DNA of 64,000 nt from Synechococcus elongatus PCC 11801 (GTDB lineage: Bacteria > Cyanobacteriota > Cyanobacteriia > Synechococcales > Synechococcaceae): contig NZ_CP030139.2 in the NCBI RefSeq assembly GCF_003846445.2, positions 372,001 through 436,000 on the forward strand. Reading direction: 5' to 3'. The notes below the pieces were generated by a model that worked only from the letters and a program-made list of their open reading frames with translations, searched no databases and was not told the DNA's origin. Below are positions 8,844 through 17,526 of the stretch, one piece after another; within the stretch, counting starts at the first letter, position 1, and every line of letters begins with the position of its first letter. Position numbers and translations under genes: made by a program.

Positions 8844-9401
8844 TTATTGGACTGACGGAATGATAACGCTATCAATAATATGAATGACACCATTTCTGGC
8901 TTTAATATCAGTAGCAATAACAGTGGCTTGATTGACTTTTACTTTGCTATCGACAATTGCTAGCTGTAGACTACGGCCTTCAACTGTCGTGACAGCGCCG
9001 GGCTGAATTTCAGCCGAAGTGACTGTTGCTGGCACGACATGATAAGTCAAGATGCTAATTAACTGATTCTTGTTTTCGGGCTTCAGTAATGCTTCTAACT
9101 GGCCTTCAGAGAGTTTGGCAAATGCTTCATTTGTAGGTACAAAGACAGTAAATTGCCCATCACTAGATAGAACCTTTTCCAGGCCGGCAGCTTGAATGGC
9201 GGCAACAAAGGTGCTGAAGTTTTCATTGCTCTTAGCAATATCTAAAATCGAGGACTGGGCGGGTTGAGAGGTTTGAATCTCTGTTGTAGTCGTTGACTCA
9301 GCTGGCTTACTTATTTCTGCCTGTGCAGGCATTGCACCTAGCAATGGACTCAGAATGAGCGCAGCTGCAAGAGCTCCTTTGAATAGAGAAGAGAAACGCA
9401 T
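8844..9401 (-). CDS. Secreted fasciclin (beta-Ig-H3/FAS1) domain protein
   Basis: 185 residues from the ATG at 9401. A signal peptide (hydrophobic core AALILSPLLG, cleavage after MPAQA) is followed by a Thr/Ser-rich linker and one FAS1 domain of about 135 residues. The two FAS1 signature stretches are present: FTVFVPTNEAFAKL and NGVIHIIDSVIIP. FAS1 domains mediate adhesion or protein interaction outside the cytoplasm; no enzymatic role is expected. It is convergent with the porin gene and shares its hairpin terminator. The leader region 9402-9623 is AT-rich and contains no gene I can support. Confidence 0.9.
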   Translation of the reverse strand: MRFSSLFKGALAAALILSPLLGAMPAQAEISKPAESTTTTEIQTSQPAQSSILDIAKSNENFSTFVAAIQAAGLEKVLSSDGQFTVFVPTNEAFAKLSEGQLEALLKPENKNQLISILTYHVVPATVTSAEIQPGAVTTVEGRSLQLAIVDSKVKVNQATVIATDIKARNGVIHIIDSVIIPSVQ

Positions 9402-9623
9402 TGAGGCTGGTATGAACTCAACAAACACTGCTCTTTGACGGAGAAGTTCATCATGAGTTTCTCATTGACTCAAAGTGGAAGACAGTTTGATCACTGTCAT
9501 GTGGTTATTAAGAATAATGTTAGCCATCACTTAAGACACAATTTTTGAATAACCTGATGCTGAAGAGTTGTCTTGTAGATTCATCGCATTTCTCGGGAAT
9601 CTTGAAATCAGTACATCCTCTGC

Positions 9624-10226
9624 ATGATCCAAAACAGGGCGATCGCAATGCAGAATCAGCAGGGCTTCCAACAGGTCTATTCTCAAAATCTCGACAATGG
9701 TCGCTTTGTCATCGAAATTTCTCTTGACCAATACAGTGATGTTTTTAATGAGTGGGATCCTGCGCCTTTTAAACGCCGCGATCTCGACCCTTATTTGCAG
9801 CAGTATCTCGAAGAAAGCTCAGATGAGATTCCGCTTCGTTATCCCCTTGAAATCTGCTTTCAGCTCCCGCAGGGCTTGCGCGATCGCTCGCTAGAGACAA
9901 AAGTCTGTGACGGCTTTCACAACTGTCTGACCTTTCGCTTGTATCTCCTCAATCAGGAGCAACAACGACTTAATCGCTATGTATTCCTGTTTGTGTTGGC
10001 GGGCTTCAGTCTCATTGGCAGTGCCACACTTTTTCGCGATCGCCTTGGCGAAACTATCCTCGTCTCAACGCTCCTGGAAGGTGTAGTGGTCAGTGGCTGG
10101 GTCTTTCTTTGGGAAGCCGTCTCGCTGATCATTTTCAAAAAGCGAGAGATTCACCATCGTTACCGCAGCTATCAACGACTCCAGCAAGCTCCGATTATCT
10201 TTGCGGAGCTACCACCAGAGTCCTGA
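9624..10226 (+). CDS. Hypothetical protein with two C-terminal membrane segments
   Basis: 200 residues from ATG 9624 (a second ATG lies 24 bp downstream). The first ~115 residues are soluble and acidic (SLDQYSDVFNEWDPAPFKRRDLDPYLQQYLEESSDEIPL). Two hydrophobic segments follow, at about 119-136 and 144-171, then a basic tail (FKKREIHHRYRSYQR). The layout suggests an inner- or thylakoid-membrane protein with a cytoplasmic N-terminal domain. I do not recognise the family and the neighbours do not suggest a role. It converges on the DUF3370 gene with a gap of only 15 bp. Confidence 0.72.
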   Translation: MIQNRAIAMQNQQGFQQVYSQNLDNGRFVIEISLDQYSDVFNEWDPAPFKRRDLDPYLQQYLEESSDEIPLRYPLEICFQLPQGLRDRSLETKVCDGFHNCLTFRLYLLNQEQQRLNRYVFLFVLAGFSLIGSATLFRDRLGETILVSTLLEGVVVSGWVFLWEAVSLIIFKKREIHHRYRSYQRLQQAPIIFAELPPES

Positions 10227-10241
10227 AGCGACGGGTTCAGG

Positions 10242-11591
10242 CTAGGGAGAACTCGCCGTGTCGGTTGTTTGAGTCTTCACCGTCAGCACTTGCGGCGGTG
10301 TCGCATCGGGGGGATAGCGCAGCTGCACCCGTACCGTTCGCTGCTCGCCAGGTTGCAGCGTCAAGGATAAGAGAGGGTCTCCTTGCTGGCCGCGCCGCTG
10401 GACGAGATGGACATCGCGAATGGTGGCTTGACCTTGATCATCGGTGTAACGAAGCCGCACACTGCCTCGGAAAAAGGTGACATTCGGCAGCGTTTGGAAG
10501 AAGCGCAGGCCCCCTTTGCTCAGGCGATCTTCTTTAATCGGTGTTTCTAAAATCAGATCGACGACCCGAGCCTGGCGATCGAGGTTGACCAAAGGCAGCG
10601 TCAGGTCATATTCCAAGCCATAGTTGCCGTGGGCGGAGTAGGCCGTATCCGGATAGCGAACCACGAGGGGGGCAGTCTGAACCTGATCCGTGCCTTGGCG
10701 ACCGCCTTGGAGTGTACTGATGCCATAGGAAAAGGCTTGACCTGGCTGGGGAATTTTCAGGGTTCGCCAGTTGGGGTCGGTCAGTGTTGCCTGCCAGCGG
10801 CTCCCCATCGCAACACCCGCAACACGGCTGTAGATGACAGGCCCTGGGGCATCAGGGGGCGAGGGCGTGCGATCGCGGGGACCAGCGACGGGACTAGTTT
10901 GCAACAGTCGTTGCCACTCACTTAGTGAGGGCGATCGCTCTTGATTGTTGGCATCCAGCTTGGCGTACTGGGCCAAACTAGCGACGTAGACCGGCCCTGT
11001 ACTTTCGAGGCGTAGATAGGCGGAACGGCCATTCAGGGGAGGCGTCAGGCTGGCGACTGGAATCGGTAAATCTGCCAGCAGCCGCGTACTGCGGGGTGGA
11101 ATCGTAATCGTTGGTGGTAGATCAATCGAGCGTCGACCCTGGATCAGGTCGAGCATGACGCGATCGCCAGGACCGGCGTAGACTGCGCCTTCGTTATTGT
11201 CACTACGACTGGGTAGGGGCTTGAACGGAGCATCCGGCTGACTGACGTAGCTAGCGCCATCTAAGACCCGCAGCGTTACGGGTTGATCACTGGGATTGCC
11301 CACCAAAATCCCCAGGTGGAGCGTCCGTAGCGATCGCCCTTCATCGGCACGGGCGATGTGGTGAGCAAACAGATCAAACCGCCCTTGGAAGACATAGTTG
11401 AGATGCGCGTCAGGATGCTGCTTGTCGCTGCCCGGAAACGTCGACAGCAGAATGCCTTCTTGCAACACCAGCTCGGGGCTATTGCTATTGAAGACCGGGA
11501 TGTTGTCCAGTGACCCCGGCAATGGGCGCACCTCTTGGGGACGGACAATTTCAACCGGTGGTGGTGCAGGAGATTGGGCGACAAAAAACAT
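10242..11591 (-). CDS. DUF3370-family protein, probably exported
   Basis: 449 residues. The opening VRPQEVRPLPGSLDNIPVF and VLQEGILLSTFPGSDKQHPDAHLNYVFQGRF match what I recall of the cyanobacterial DUF3370 family; the rest is rich in beta strands (TLRVLDGASYV, SIDLPPTITIPPRSTRLL), as in extracellular proteins. The apparent N-terminus (MFFVAQS) is too short for a normal signal peptide, although it ends in an AxS-like site. The start lies 9 bp after the stop of the upstream beta-lactamase-like gene and in the same reading frame: only the TAG and three sense codons separate the two. The pair is thus an operon, perhaps translationally coupled. Function unknown. Confidence 0.8.
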   Translation of the reverse strand: MFFVAQSPAPPPVEIVRPQEVRPLPGSLDNIPVFNSNSPELVLQEGILLSTFPGSDKQHPDAHLNYVFQGRFDLFAHHIARADEGRSLRTLHLGILVGNPSDQPVTLRVLDGASYVSQPDAPFKPLPSRSDNNEGAVYAGPGDRVMLDLIQGRRSIDLPPTITIPPRSTRLLADLPIPVASLTPPLNGRSAYLRLESTGPVYVASLAQYAKLDANNQERSPSLSEWQRLLQTSPVAGPRDRTPSPPDAPGPVIYSRVAGVAMGSRWQATLTDPNWRTLKIPQPGQAFSYGISTLQGGRQGTDQVQTAPLVVRYPDTAYSAHGNYGLEYDLTLPLVNLDRQARVVDLILETPIKEDRLSKGGLRFFQTLPNVTFFRGSVRLRYTDDQGQATIRDVHLVQRRGQQGDPLLSLTLQPGEQRTVRVQLRYPPDATPPQVLTVKTQTTDTASSP

Positions 11592-11600
11592 AGCAATCAG

Positions 11601-12728
11601 CTAGCTGGGTTGTTGAGTTGAAGCGGTCGAGACCGGCAAGGTGTTGAGGAATTGATAGGTGCGTTGCGACACTTGGCGAATCAATTCATTGGCCTTGAGG
11701 TCATTGTCGGGGCGGCGCACCAGCATGGCCGCGATGTAGCGTTTGCCGTTGGGCATGTCGATCAGGCCGACGTCTCCAACCACCATGGCAATATCACCCG
11801 TTTTGTGGGCGATCGTTGCTTCCTCTCCCAGCCCGCGGCTCAGCAGTGTATTGGTCTCTGTGGTGCGCAGAACTGCAAAAAAGCGATCGCGCGATCGCGG
11901 CTTGAGCAATGAACCGTTCTCAATTTTGGCGAGCAATTCCACCATCTCTTTAGGTGTTGTGCTGTTGGTGCCTTCTAAATCGGGCAGGAGATTCCGCAAA
12001 CGGGTGGTCTCCAGCCCCCAAGCTGCAAAGCGTTGATTAACGGCTTCAATCCCCCCGAGACGGGCAATCAGCAAATTAGTTGCGGTGTTGTCGCTGATCC
12101 GGATCATCTCAATCGCGCTTTCCAGCACCGTGAACTTGCTGCCCACCGGCTGATACTGCATGGCGCCTGCTTCTGAAGCCACAAGCTCTTTGGTCATGGT
12201 CAGCTGTTCATCCAGCTGGACCTTACCCTCCTGCACTGCTTCCATCAGCGCAGTAAGCACTGGAATTTTGATCGTGCTGGCGGCAGGAATGGAGGTTGTG
12301 CCGTTGATATCGACGTAGTTGCCCGTATCGAGATCGGTCAGAAATAGTTCGGCTTTGAGGGTGGGTTGTTGCTGAATCAGCGCCGCTAACTGAGTTTGGA
12401 GTGGCGTGAGTGGAACTTGAAACGCAATTGGCTGGGTTGTGACTGCAGGCTCTGGCGCTGCTGCGGTTGCTGCTTGCGGTGTGGGCGCTAGTTTGAGGTT
12501 GGGTTCCCAAGCAGCAATCAGACTTCCGGCCAGAACTCCCAAGCCAACCCCCAGCACGAGTAAGCGCAAAACATTCTGTAAAAGCGGGGGAATCCGTAGC
12601 GGTTTCGCTGGAGCTGGCGATCGCCGTTGGTTGCGCGGACTATCCACCGCTCGCAGGGGCCGCGTTGCTTGAGAAGCAGGTCGTGCCGTGCGAGAGGGGC
12701 GCCGTGCAGTGCGATCGCGAGGGGGCAT
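11601..12728 (-). CDS. Class A beta-lactamase-like serine hydrolase, membrane-anchored
   Basis: 375 residues from the ATG at 12728, chosen over an ATG 21 bp upstream because AAGGA sits 6 nt before it. A basic, Arg/Pro-rich cytoplasmic tail of ~50 residues is followed by one membrane segment (about 53-73) and a periplasmic catalytic domain. Active-site motifs of the penicillin-binding/class A fold are complete: STIK (Ser151, Lys154), SDN (212-214), an omega-loop-like LPDLEGTN and KTG in AHKTGDI. Such cyanobacterial proteins may be peptidoglycan enzymes or beta-lactamases; sequence alone does not decide. It is the first gene of a pair with the DUF3370 protein. Confidence 0.88.
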   Translation of the reverse strand: MPPRDRTARRPSRTARPASQATRPLRAVDSPRNQRRSPAPAKPLRIPPLLQNVLRLLVLGVGLGVLAGSLIAAWEPNLKLAPTPQAATAAAPEPAVTTQPIAFQVPLTPLQTQLAALIQQQPTLKAELFLTDLDTGNYVDINGTTSIPAASTIKIPVLTALMEAVQEGKVQLDEQLTMTKELVASEAGAMQYQPVGSKFTVLESAIEMIRISDNTATNLLIARLGGIEAVNQRFAAWGLETTRLRNLLPDLEGTNSTTPKEMVELLAKIENGSLLKPRSRDRFFAVLRTTETNTLLSRGLGEEATIAHKTGDIAMVVGDVGLIDMPNGKRYIAAMLVRRPDNDLKANELIRQVSQRTYQFLNTLPVSTASTQQPS

Positions 12729-12827
12729 GGCGGTTCCTTGGAGCAGCATTCAGCCAAAACTGTCGAACAGCCTAGCAGCCTCGGGAGGTTCTGGGCAGGG
12801 GCTAGCGCTGGGTCGCGGACTTGGATT

Positions 12828-13562
12828 TTAGGGGCGATCGCGCTCTTTGTCCTGATCCAGTGCCCAATTCAGCTGACGGACCATGCCCCGCAGCAGCGCC
12901 ACTTCCTCGGTACTCAGGGTTGCTCGCTGGGCGATGGCTCGAATTTTTTCCATGCGACTTGCTGCTGTATGGGGATGCAGGTAACCCACCCGCAGGAGCA
13001 GCGTTTCTAAATCACGGGTATAGCCATGGAGTTGTTCAAATGCTGCGAGTGGTGGCGTCTCGTGAGAACACTCGGAGGCGATCGCTTCGGCACCGTCAGG
13101 CACACAAGCGTAGTGGTAGCAACAGAGCCCCACGGCCTGTGACAAGTTGAGTGAGGGGTAAGCGGCGGTGGTGGGAAAGGTCAGGTAGCGTTGGGCTAAG
13201 CTCAATTCCGATCGCTGTAAGCCGCTGTCTTCGCGTCCAAAGACCAGCGCGGCTGGCCCTTGTCGCAACCAAGGCATCACCTGAGTCGGAGCCTCCAACG
13301 GTAGATCGCTCAGATCCCGTTGTCCTGTGGTGGCAACCACCCGTTCACAGCCCAGCAGAGCGCTGGGTAAATCCTCAACGATCCGCGCTTGGGCCAGCAG
13401 GGCAGCTGCATGCACGGCCATCTGTCGCGCTTCTTCGCCCTGAACCTCGCATCGCGGTCGAACGATCGCCCAATCAGTGAGCCCAAAGTTCATCATCACG
13501 CGGGCGATCGCGCCAACATTCCGTGCCCCAGCAGGTTCGACCAGAACGATGCGCAAACTCAT
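12828..13562 (-). CDS. tRNA/rRNA 2'-O-methyltransferase, TrmH (SPOUT) family, TrmJ-like
   Basis: 244 residues from the ATG at 13562. SPOUT-fold motifs are visible: [24 protein letters not shown] at the N-terminus (motif 1, quoted in part: [13 protein letters not shown]), [10 protein letters not shown] (motif 2) and [17 protein letters not shown] (motif 3, cofactor knot). The order and the C-terminal helical tail (~80 residues ending in a four-helix region with [10 protein letters not shown]) match TrmJ, which methylates the 2'-OH of position 32 of tRNAs. It is divergent from the DUF2256 gene over a 63-bp spacer. Substrate assignment to tRNA position 32 is inference. Confidence 0.88.
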   Translation of the reverse strand: MSLRIVLVEPAGARNVGAIARVMMNFGLTDWAIVRPRCEVQGEEARQMAVHAAALLAQARIVEDLPSALLGCERVVATTGQRDLSDLPLEAPTQVMPWLRQGPAALVFGREDSGLQRSELSLAQRYLTFPTTAAYPSLNLSQAVGLCCYHYACVPDGAEAIASECSHETPPLAAFEQLHGYTRDLETLLLRVGYLHPHTAASRMEKIRAIAQRATLSTEEVALLRGMVRQLNWALDQDKERDRP

Positions 13563-13625
13563 GGGTTGAAGGGCCAAGCGACAGAGTTTCTACAATGGCA
13601 GAGCTTGTTCAGTCCTTGGCAACTC

Positions 13626-13793
13626 ATGGCGCAGCGCTACACCAAGTCGAATCTGCCGCAGAAAGATTGTGTGGTCTGTGGGCGTCCGTTTGAGTGGCGC
13701 CGTAAGTGGAAGGATTGCTGGGATGAGGTGCGCTATTGCTCCGATCGCTGCCGCCGTCGTCGGTCTTCAGTGAGCCAGCTGGGTGAGGAGTAG
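13626..13793 (+). CDS. DUF2256 small zinc-ribbon-like protein
   Basis: 55 residues, start ATG at 13626; the open frame extends far upstream but over the divergent methylase gene, so only this part is real. Two CxxC-type pairs (CVVCGRPF and YCSDRC) bracket a Trp/Lys/Arg-rich centre ([11 protein letters not shown]) and suggest one bound zinc. This matches the small DUF2256 family common in cyanobacteria and proteobacteria, often encoded near DNA repair photolyase-like genes. No function is established. It is divergent from the TrmJ-like gene and followed by a 308-bp spacer with strong hairpins. Confidence 0.85.
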   Translation: MAQRYTKSNLPQKDCVVCGRPFEWRRKWKDCWDEVRYCSDRCRRRRSSVSQLGEE

Positions 13794-14101
13794 ATAGCAG
13801 TCTGTGCCTGAGGATATCTAGACCTGCTCATTGGGCTCAGCATCAAAACCCGCTGTTCGTGGGGGTGATTGCGCACCCCCACACCCGCGCACTGGGGGAC
13901 TCGACTCCCCCAGCCCCCCCGCAACAAGATTCTGGCTGAGGCATACCGATTGAGTGGCGATCGCGACCGGTAAAACTTGCTGGCGGCGGCCTTGTGCTTG
14001 AGGCTCACCAGATCCGGTCAATGACCCAAGCTGATCTGCTGAACGCCATACGGGAGCAGGGACTTAGCGGAAGTATCGTCTTCCTGCACTTGTGTTTAGG
14101 G
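13794..14101. other. 308-bp spacer with two G-rich hairpins
   Basis: No protein or tRNA gene is apparent. The first half holds two strong adjacent inverted repeats (listed separately). The rest includes GCGATCGC-type octamer sequence and nothing else I can name. Confidence 0.6.
13859..13913. repeat. Tandem G5/C5 hairpins, candidate dispersed repeat
   Basis: Two perfect inverted repeats stand 9 bp apart: GTGGGGGTG/CACCCCCAC (13859-13882, 6-nt loop) and CTGGGGGA/TCCCCCAG (13892-13913, 6-nt loop), then a run of seven C. No T run follows on the plus strand, so they are not standard terminators. The shape resembles small palindromic intergenic repeats; whether copies exist elsewhere cannot be judged from this window. 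Confidence 0.6.
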
Positions 14102-14944
14102 TCAACAGCCGACAGTTTGCAGGAGTTGAAGCGGCCCTAGATCTTGGAGCTGCTGGAGTTGAGCCTGATCGCGGACGAGCAATGCACCGGCAAATCCCAA
14201 GGCGTTAACACTGATGTGGAGATGGCTTTCACGGCTACGCGGCACAATTAACAGCCACTGACGGGTGAGCAAGAGGTTGTAGGCGGGTGGGCGATCGCCA
14301 TCCACAACAAGATCGAACTGTACCCAGAGCTTTTGATAGGTTTCGAAGAGAATTTCCCCTGCTTGTATGGCCGATAGGCCCAGAAAATTCGGTAGTTCTG
14401 CGATCGCATGCTGAAACGGTAAGGCATTGCGATCGCCACTGAGAGCAGCCTGCCAGCGATCGCTGAGGGGCAGGGGCTGACAACACTCCCGATCGAGGGG
14501 CAACGGAACGAGTTGTAGATGTTTATGGGGCTGACTCGCCCCTGCTAAAGGCCCGCCATTGAAAAAGGCAAAGCCGTCAATCGCCTGTAAACCGGAGGCG
14601 ATCGCTTCAAAATCCGCTAAGTTCAGCCACTGGGTTTGTGGCTCATACTGCCGGGTGATCAGCAATAAGTGCTGATCGATCACCGGAAATTTATTGAGGA
14701 GCCAGAGGTGGCAATCGCCAGCATCCGCAACAAATAAGCGCGGGTCGTAGGGTTGAAAGGGATTGGCAACGGGGCCGTGGGCTTTGAGCGAAGGATGCTT
14801 AGCGCGCCAACCTCGCAACATCCGTACTAAAAAGCGTTGGTCTTGATCCTCGAGCCAGCAAGAGTCTGTCGCGATCGGTTGCAGTGCGCCACTCGCGAGA
14901 GCCGCGGTAGTTTGCGCCTGTGCCAGTTGCAGTAAATTTTGCAT
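14102..14944 (-). CDS. ATP adenylyltransferase / Ap4A phosphorylase-like HIT-family protein
   Basis: 280 residues from ATG 14944; a GTG at 14953 would overlap the upstream stop as GTGA and is an alternative start. The central HIT-type motif is PHKHLQLVPLP, preceded by FAFFNGGPLAGASQ, as in the Apa1/Apa2 family of diadenosine tetraphosphate phosphorylases, and WLLNKFPVIDQHLLLIT in the N-terminal half. These enzymes split Ap4A with phosphate to ADP and ATP; an adenylylsulfate or ADP-glucose substrate is also conceivable. It is the last gene of the minus-strand run starting at 18264. Confidence 0.85.
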   Translation of the reverse strand: MQNLLQLAQAQTTAALASGALQPIATDSCWLEDQDQRFLVRMLRGWRAKHPSLKAHGPVANPFQPYDPRLFVADAGDCHLWLLNKFPVIDQHLLLITRQYEPQTQWLNLADFEAIASGLQAIDGFAFFNGGPLAGASQPHKHLQLVPLPLDRECCQPLPLSDRWQAALSGDRNALPFQHAIAELPNFLGLSAIQAGEILFETYQKLWVQFDLVVDGDRPPAYNLLLTRQWLLIVPRSRESHLHISVNALGFAGALLVRDQAQLQQLQDLGPLQLLQTVGC

Positions 14945-14949
14945 CGGCT

Positions 14950-16038
14950 TCACAGGGAAAGTCGCGCCAGCTGGGCACCCCGATAATAGTTGCCTAAAAT
15001 CCGCGTGAAATCAAAACCCTGCTCGGCCAGCTCTCGGGCTCCGTGCTGGCTCATGCTGGCGCCGAGATGACCATGGGCTTCAGCCACAATTTCGTTGGTG
15101 GCTGCGTACAAACTTTCGACGATACCGCCGCGGTAGCTGAGCAAGAGCCCTGCGGTTTGGCTGACGGCCTGTTCAACCCGTGCTGTTTCACTGCTCATAC
15201 CGCTGTAGGCTTGCCAGCGTGTCGTTGAGCCTAAATCAAAATAGGCGCTGGCTGGCCGGGCCATGTGGGCGATCGCGTAGGAACGGGCTGCTACAGCTTG
15301 GGCTTTGAGGGCTTCTAAGGGCCAACTAGCCGGCATTTCTGAGCCAACAACACTGACGAGATACTGCTCCAGATCAACATAGTTCACAGCAATCAGGCGA
15401 TCGCCTTCCGCAATGAGCTTGAGCTTGCCGCGATAGGGTTTGCCATTGACGAGAACTGCACCGCCCTGTGCCGGTTGTAACCAGAGGGGGCCGCCTGAGG
15501 TCCAACTCGCTAGCCGCAGTCGACCTGCTTGGGCCACGACAGTAGCGGTTTGTCCTGCTGCTAAAGTTCCAAGGATTTGTCCGTCTTCACGGGTGAGATA
15601 GCCAGCGGTTTGGCTGCCCACTGTTGCCTGCGATCCGTCTCGGGCGATCGCCACGCGAATCAACAGTGCTGGCGCAGTTACATCCCCGCCAGGAATGGTC
15701 AGGGCCGGTGCCGATCGTGGATCGGGCAGTGCATTGCTGGCAGCTGAAGCATTAGCTGGAGTCGTAGGGGTTGCCTCTGGACCAGCATTTGGACTTGCTG
15801 TGGGTGAGTTGTTTGTCGGATTGACGCTGAGTAAGCGCTCCAAGGCGCGTTCAGAGTCTTGAATCGCCTGTAACTCAGCAGCATTCGGCTGCGCTTGGCG
15901 TAGGCTGCTGACTCCCCACAGGGTCAACAGGGGGAGAATAACCGCTCCTCCAATCAGCCATCGTTTAGGGTGTTGCCATCCCGTCAGTTGAAGCGATCGC
16001 TCAGCGATGCGCTTCTCAGTTGCCGGTTGACGGCTCAC
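14950..16038 (-). CDS. SpoIID/LytB-domain protein, membrane-anchored
   Basis: 362 residues from a GTG whose bases overlap the TGA of phzF-like (GTGA). One membrane segment at about 27-46 (IGGAVILPLLTLWGVS), then a Pro/Ala/Asn-rich linker (~70-120), then a SpoIID domain: YVDLEQYLVSVVGSEMPASW and LEALKAQAVAARSYA with the conserved Glu of the catalytic region, and a C-terminal SMSQHGARELAEQGF. SpoIID proteins are lytic transglycosylases acting on denuded peptidoglycan glycans in Bacillus; cyanobacterial homologues are thought to act in wall remodelling. The outer part should be periplasmic. Confidence 0.88.
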   Translation of the reverse strand: MSRQPATEKRIAERSLQLTGWQHPKRWLIGGAVILPLLTLWGVSSLRQAQPNAAELQAIQDSERALERLLSVNPTNNSPTASPNAGPEATPTTPANASAASNALPDPRSAPALTIPGGDVTAPALLIRVAIARDGSQATVGSQTAGYLTREDGQILGTLAAGQTATVVAQAGRLRLASWTSGGPLWLQPAQGGAVLVNGKPYRGKLKLIAEGDRLIAVNYVDLEQYLVSVVGSEMPASWPLEALKAQAVAARSYAIAHMARPASAYFDLGSTTRWQAYSGMSSETARVEQAVSQTAGLLLSYRGGIVESLYAATNEIVAEAHGHLGASMSQHGARELAEQGFDFTRILGNYYRGAQLARLSL

Positions 16039-16829
16039 ACCAACTCTCCTCGCAATACTGTCACCGCTTGGCCTCGCAGGATGACGCGATCGCCTTGAAC
16101 TTCCACTTCCAGTTCGCCGCCCCGTGCTGAGAGCTGCCGAGCCTGTAAGCGATCGCTCCCTAATTTAGCCTGCCAATACGGTGCCAGCAGACAATGCGCC
16201 GATCCAGTCACGGGATCCTCAGCCAGGCCGAAGCGCGGTGCAAAAAAGCGTGAAACAAAGTCGCACCCATCCTCTGCCATGCCTGCTGCAGTGACGACAA
16301 CGGCCTGACAGGGCCACTGCTCGATCGCGGCTAGGTCTGGCTGAACCTTCTGCAGTTGTGCTGCCGACTCCACCTCGAGAAGCCAATAGCCCAAATCACT
16401 AGTTCGGCAGTCTAAAACGGGCACCCCGATCGCAGCAGCCAAGTCAAGCGAGACTGACAAGGGCTGAGGTTGCTGCAACGGAAAATCGAGCACAATGCCC
16501 TGTTCCCCCAACTGGGCTTGCAGCAGACCACTGCGCGTTTGAAACTGAAGCGTTTCTCCGGGCTGTGCCTGTCCCCACTCTTGGAGGGCATGGGCGGCAG
16601 CTAAGGTGGCGTGACCACAGAGATCGACCTCGCAAGCGGGCGTAAACCAACGCAATTGCCAAGCACTTCCATCGGCCAGCAGAAATGCTGTCTCCGATAG
16701 ATTCATCTCCGCAGCGATCGCCTGCATCTGTGCATCGGGCAGCGGCTGCGTCAACCAGCAAACCGCCGCCGGATTACCCCGATAGGGCTGCCGCGTGAAA
16801 GCATCAATTTGCAGGAGGGGAATGGCCAT
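16035..16829 (-). CDS. PhzF-family isomerase
   Basis: 264 residues. The N-terminus LLQIDAFTRQPYRGNPAAVC and MNLSETAFLL (with the conserved Glu), FTPACEVDLCGHATLAAAH, and the C-terminal half motif EDPVTGSAHCLLAPYW are diagnostic for the PhzF family with a diaminopimelate-epimerase fold. Substrates in cyanobacteria are unknown; phenazine synthesis is not implied. It starts 7 bp after folE and overlaps the SpoIID-domain gene by 4 bp, so all are one transcript. A link to pteridine chemistry through folE is only suggested by position. Confidence 0.9.
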   Translation of the reverse strand: MAIPLLQIDAFTRQPYRGNPAAVCWLTQPLPDAQMQAIAAEMNLSETAFLLADGSAWQLRWFTPACEVDLCGHATLAAAHALQEWGQAQPGETLQFQTRSGLLQAQLGEQGIVLDFPLQQPQPLSVSLDLAAAIGVPVLDCRTSDLGYWLLEVESAAQLQKVQPDLAAIEQWPCQAVVVTAAGMAEDGCDFVSRFFAPRFGLAEDPVTGSAHCLLAPYWQAKLGSDRLQARQLSARGGELEVEVQGDRVILRGQAVTVLRGELV

Positions 16830-16836
16830 TGCTGGC

Positions 16837-17478
16837 TTAGGCGAATGCGGCAGGCTGATGGCGAATCAAACTCAGGAATTCTTCGCGGGTGCGTTGATCT
16901 TCTTGGAAAACGCCAACCATGGCACTGGTCACGGTCCAAGATCCGGGCTTCTGTACGCCACGCATCACCATGCACATATGGGTGGCTTCCATCACCACGG
17001 CCACACCCTGCGGGTCGAGGATTTCCTGCACTGACTCGGCAATTTGGCGAGTCAAGCGCTCTTGCACCTGCAGACGGCGGCTGTACATCTCGACAATGCG
17101 AGCCAGTTTGCTCAGACCCACCACCTTTTGGTTGGGGATGTAGGCGACGTGAACTTTGCCCATGAACGGCAGCATGTGGTGCTCACAAAGGCTAAAAGCC
17201 GTGATGTCGCGCACCAACACCATTTCGTTATGGCCTTCGTCGAAGATGGCCCCATTGACCAGATCATCCAATGATTGGCTGTAACCACTAGTCAGGAAGC
17301 GATAAGCCTCAGCCACCCGTTTTGGGGTTTTCAGCAGTCCTTCCCGCTCTGGATCTTCTCCAACGCCGAGCAACAGCGTGCGGACAGCCGCTTCCATCTC
17401 CGCTTGCGAGGTGCCATTCTCGTCGGGACGGACGGCGTCAATCAAGCTGTTACTGCCATTCAAAGAGGGAGAAGTCAT
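16837..17478 (-). CDS. folE: GTP cyclohydrolase I
   Basis: 213 residues from the ATG at 17478; a GTG two codons upstream is possible. It opens the imidazole ring of GTP to form 7,8-dihydroneopterin triphosphate, the first step of folate and other pteridines (cyanobacteria also make glycosylated pterins). Zinc ligands are visible in [10 protein letters not shown] (Cys, His) and THMCMVMRG (Cys), and the substrate motif [24 protein letters not shown] is intact. Located 42 bp behind the SDR gene and 7 bp before the PhzF-family gene. Confidence 0.95.
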   Translation of the reverse strand: MTSPSLNGSNSLIDAVRPDENGTSQAEMEAAVRTLLLGVGEDPEREGLLKTPKRVAEAYRFLTSGYSQSLDDLVNGAIFDEGHNEMVLVRDITAFSLCEHHMLPFMGKVHVAYIPNQKVVGLSKLARIVEMYSRRLQVQERLTRQIAESVQEILDPQGVAVVMEATHMCMVMRGVQKPGSWTVTSAMVGVFQEDQRTREEFLSLIRHQPAAFA

Positions 17479-17526
17479 CGTCACAAGAAACCTCGAGGTA
17501 ATTGAGAGGGCGATCGCGATTCCGAT

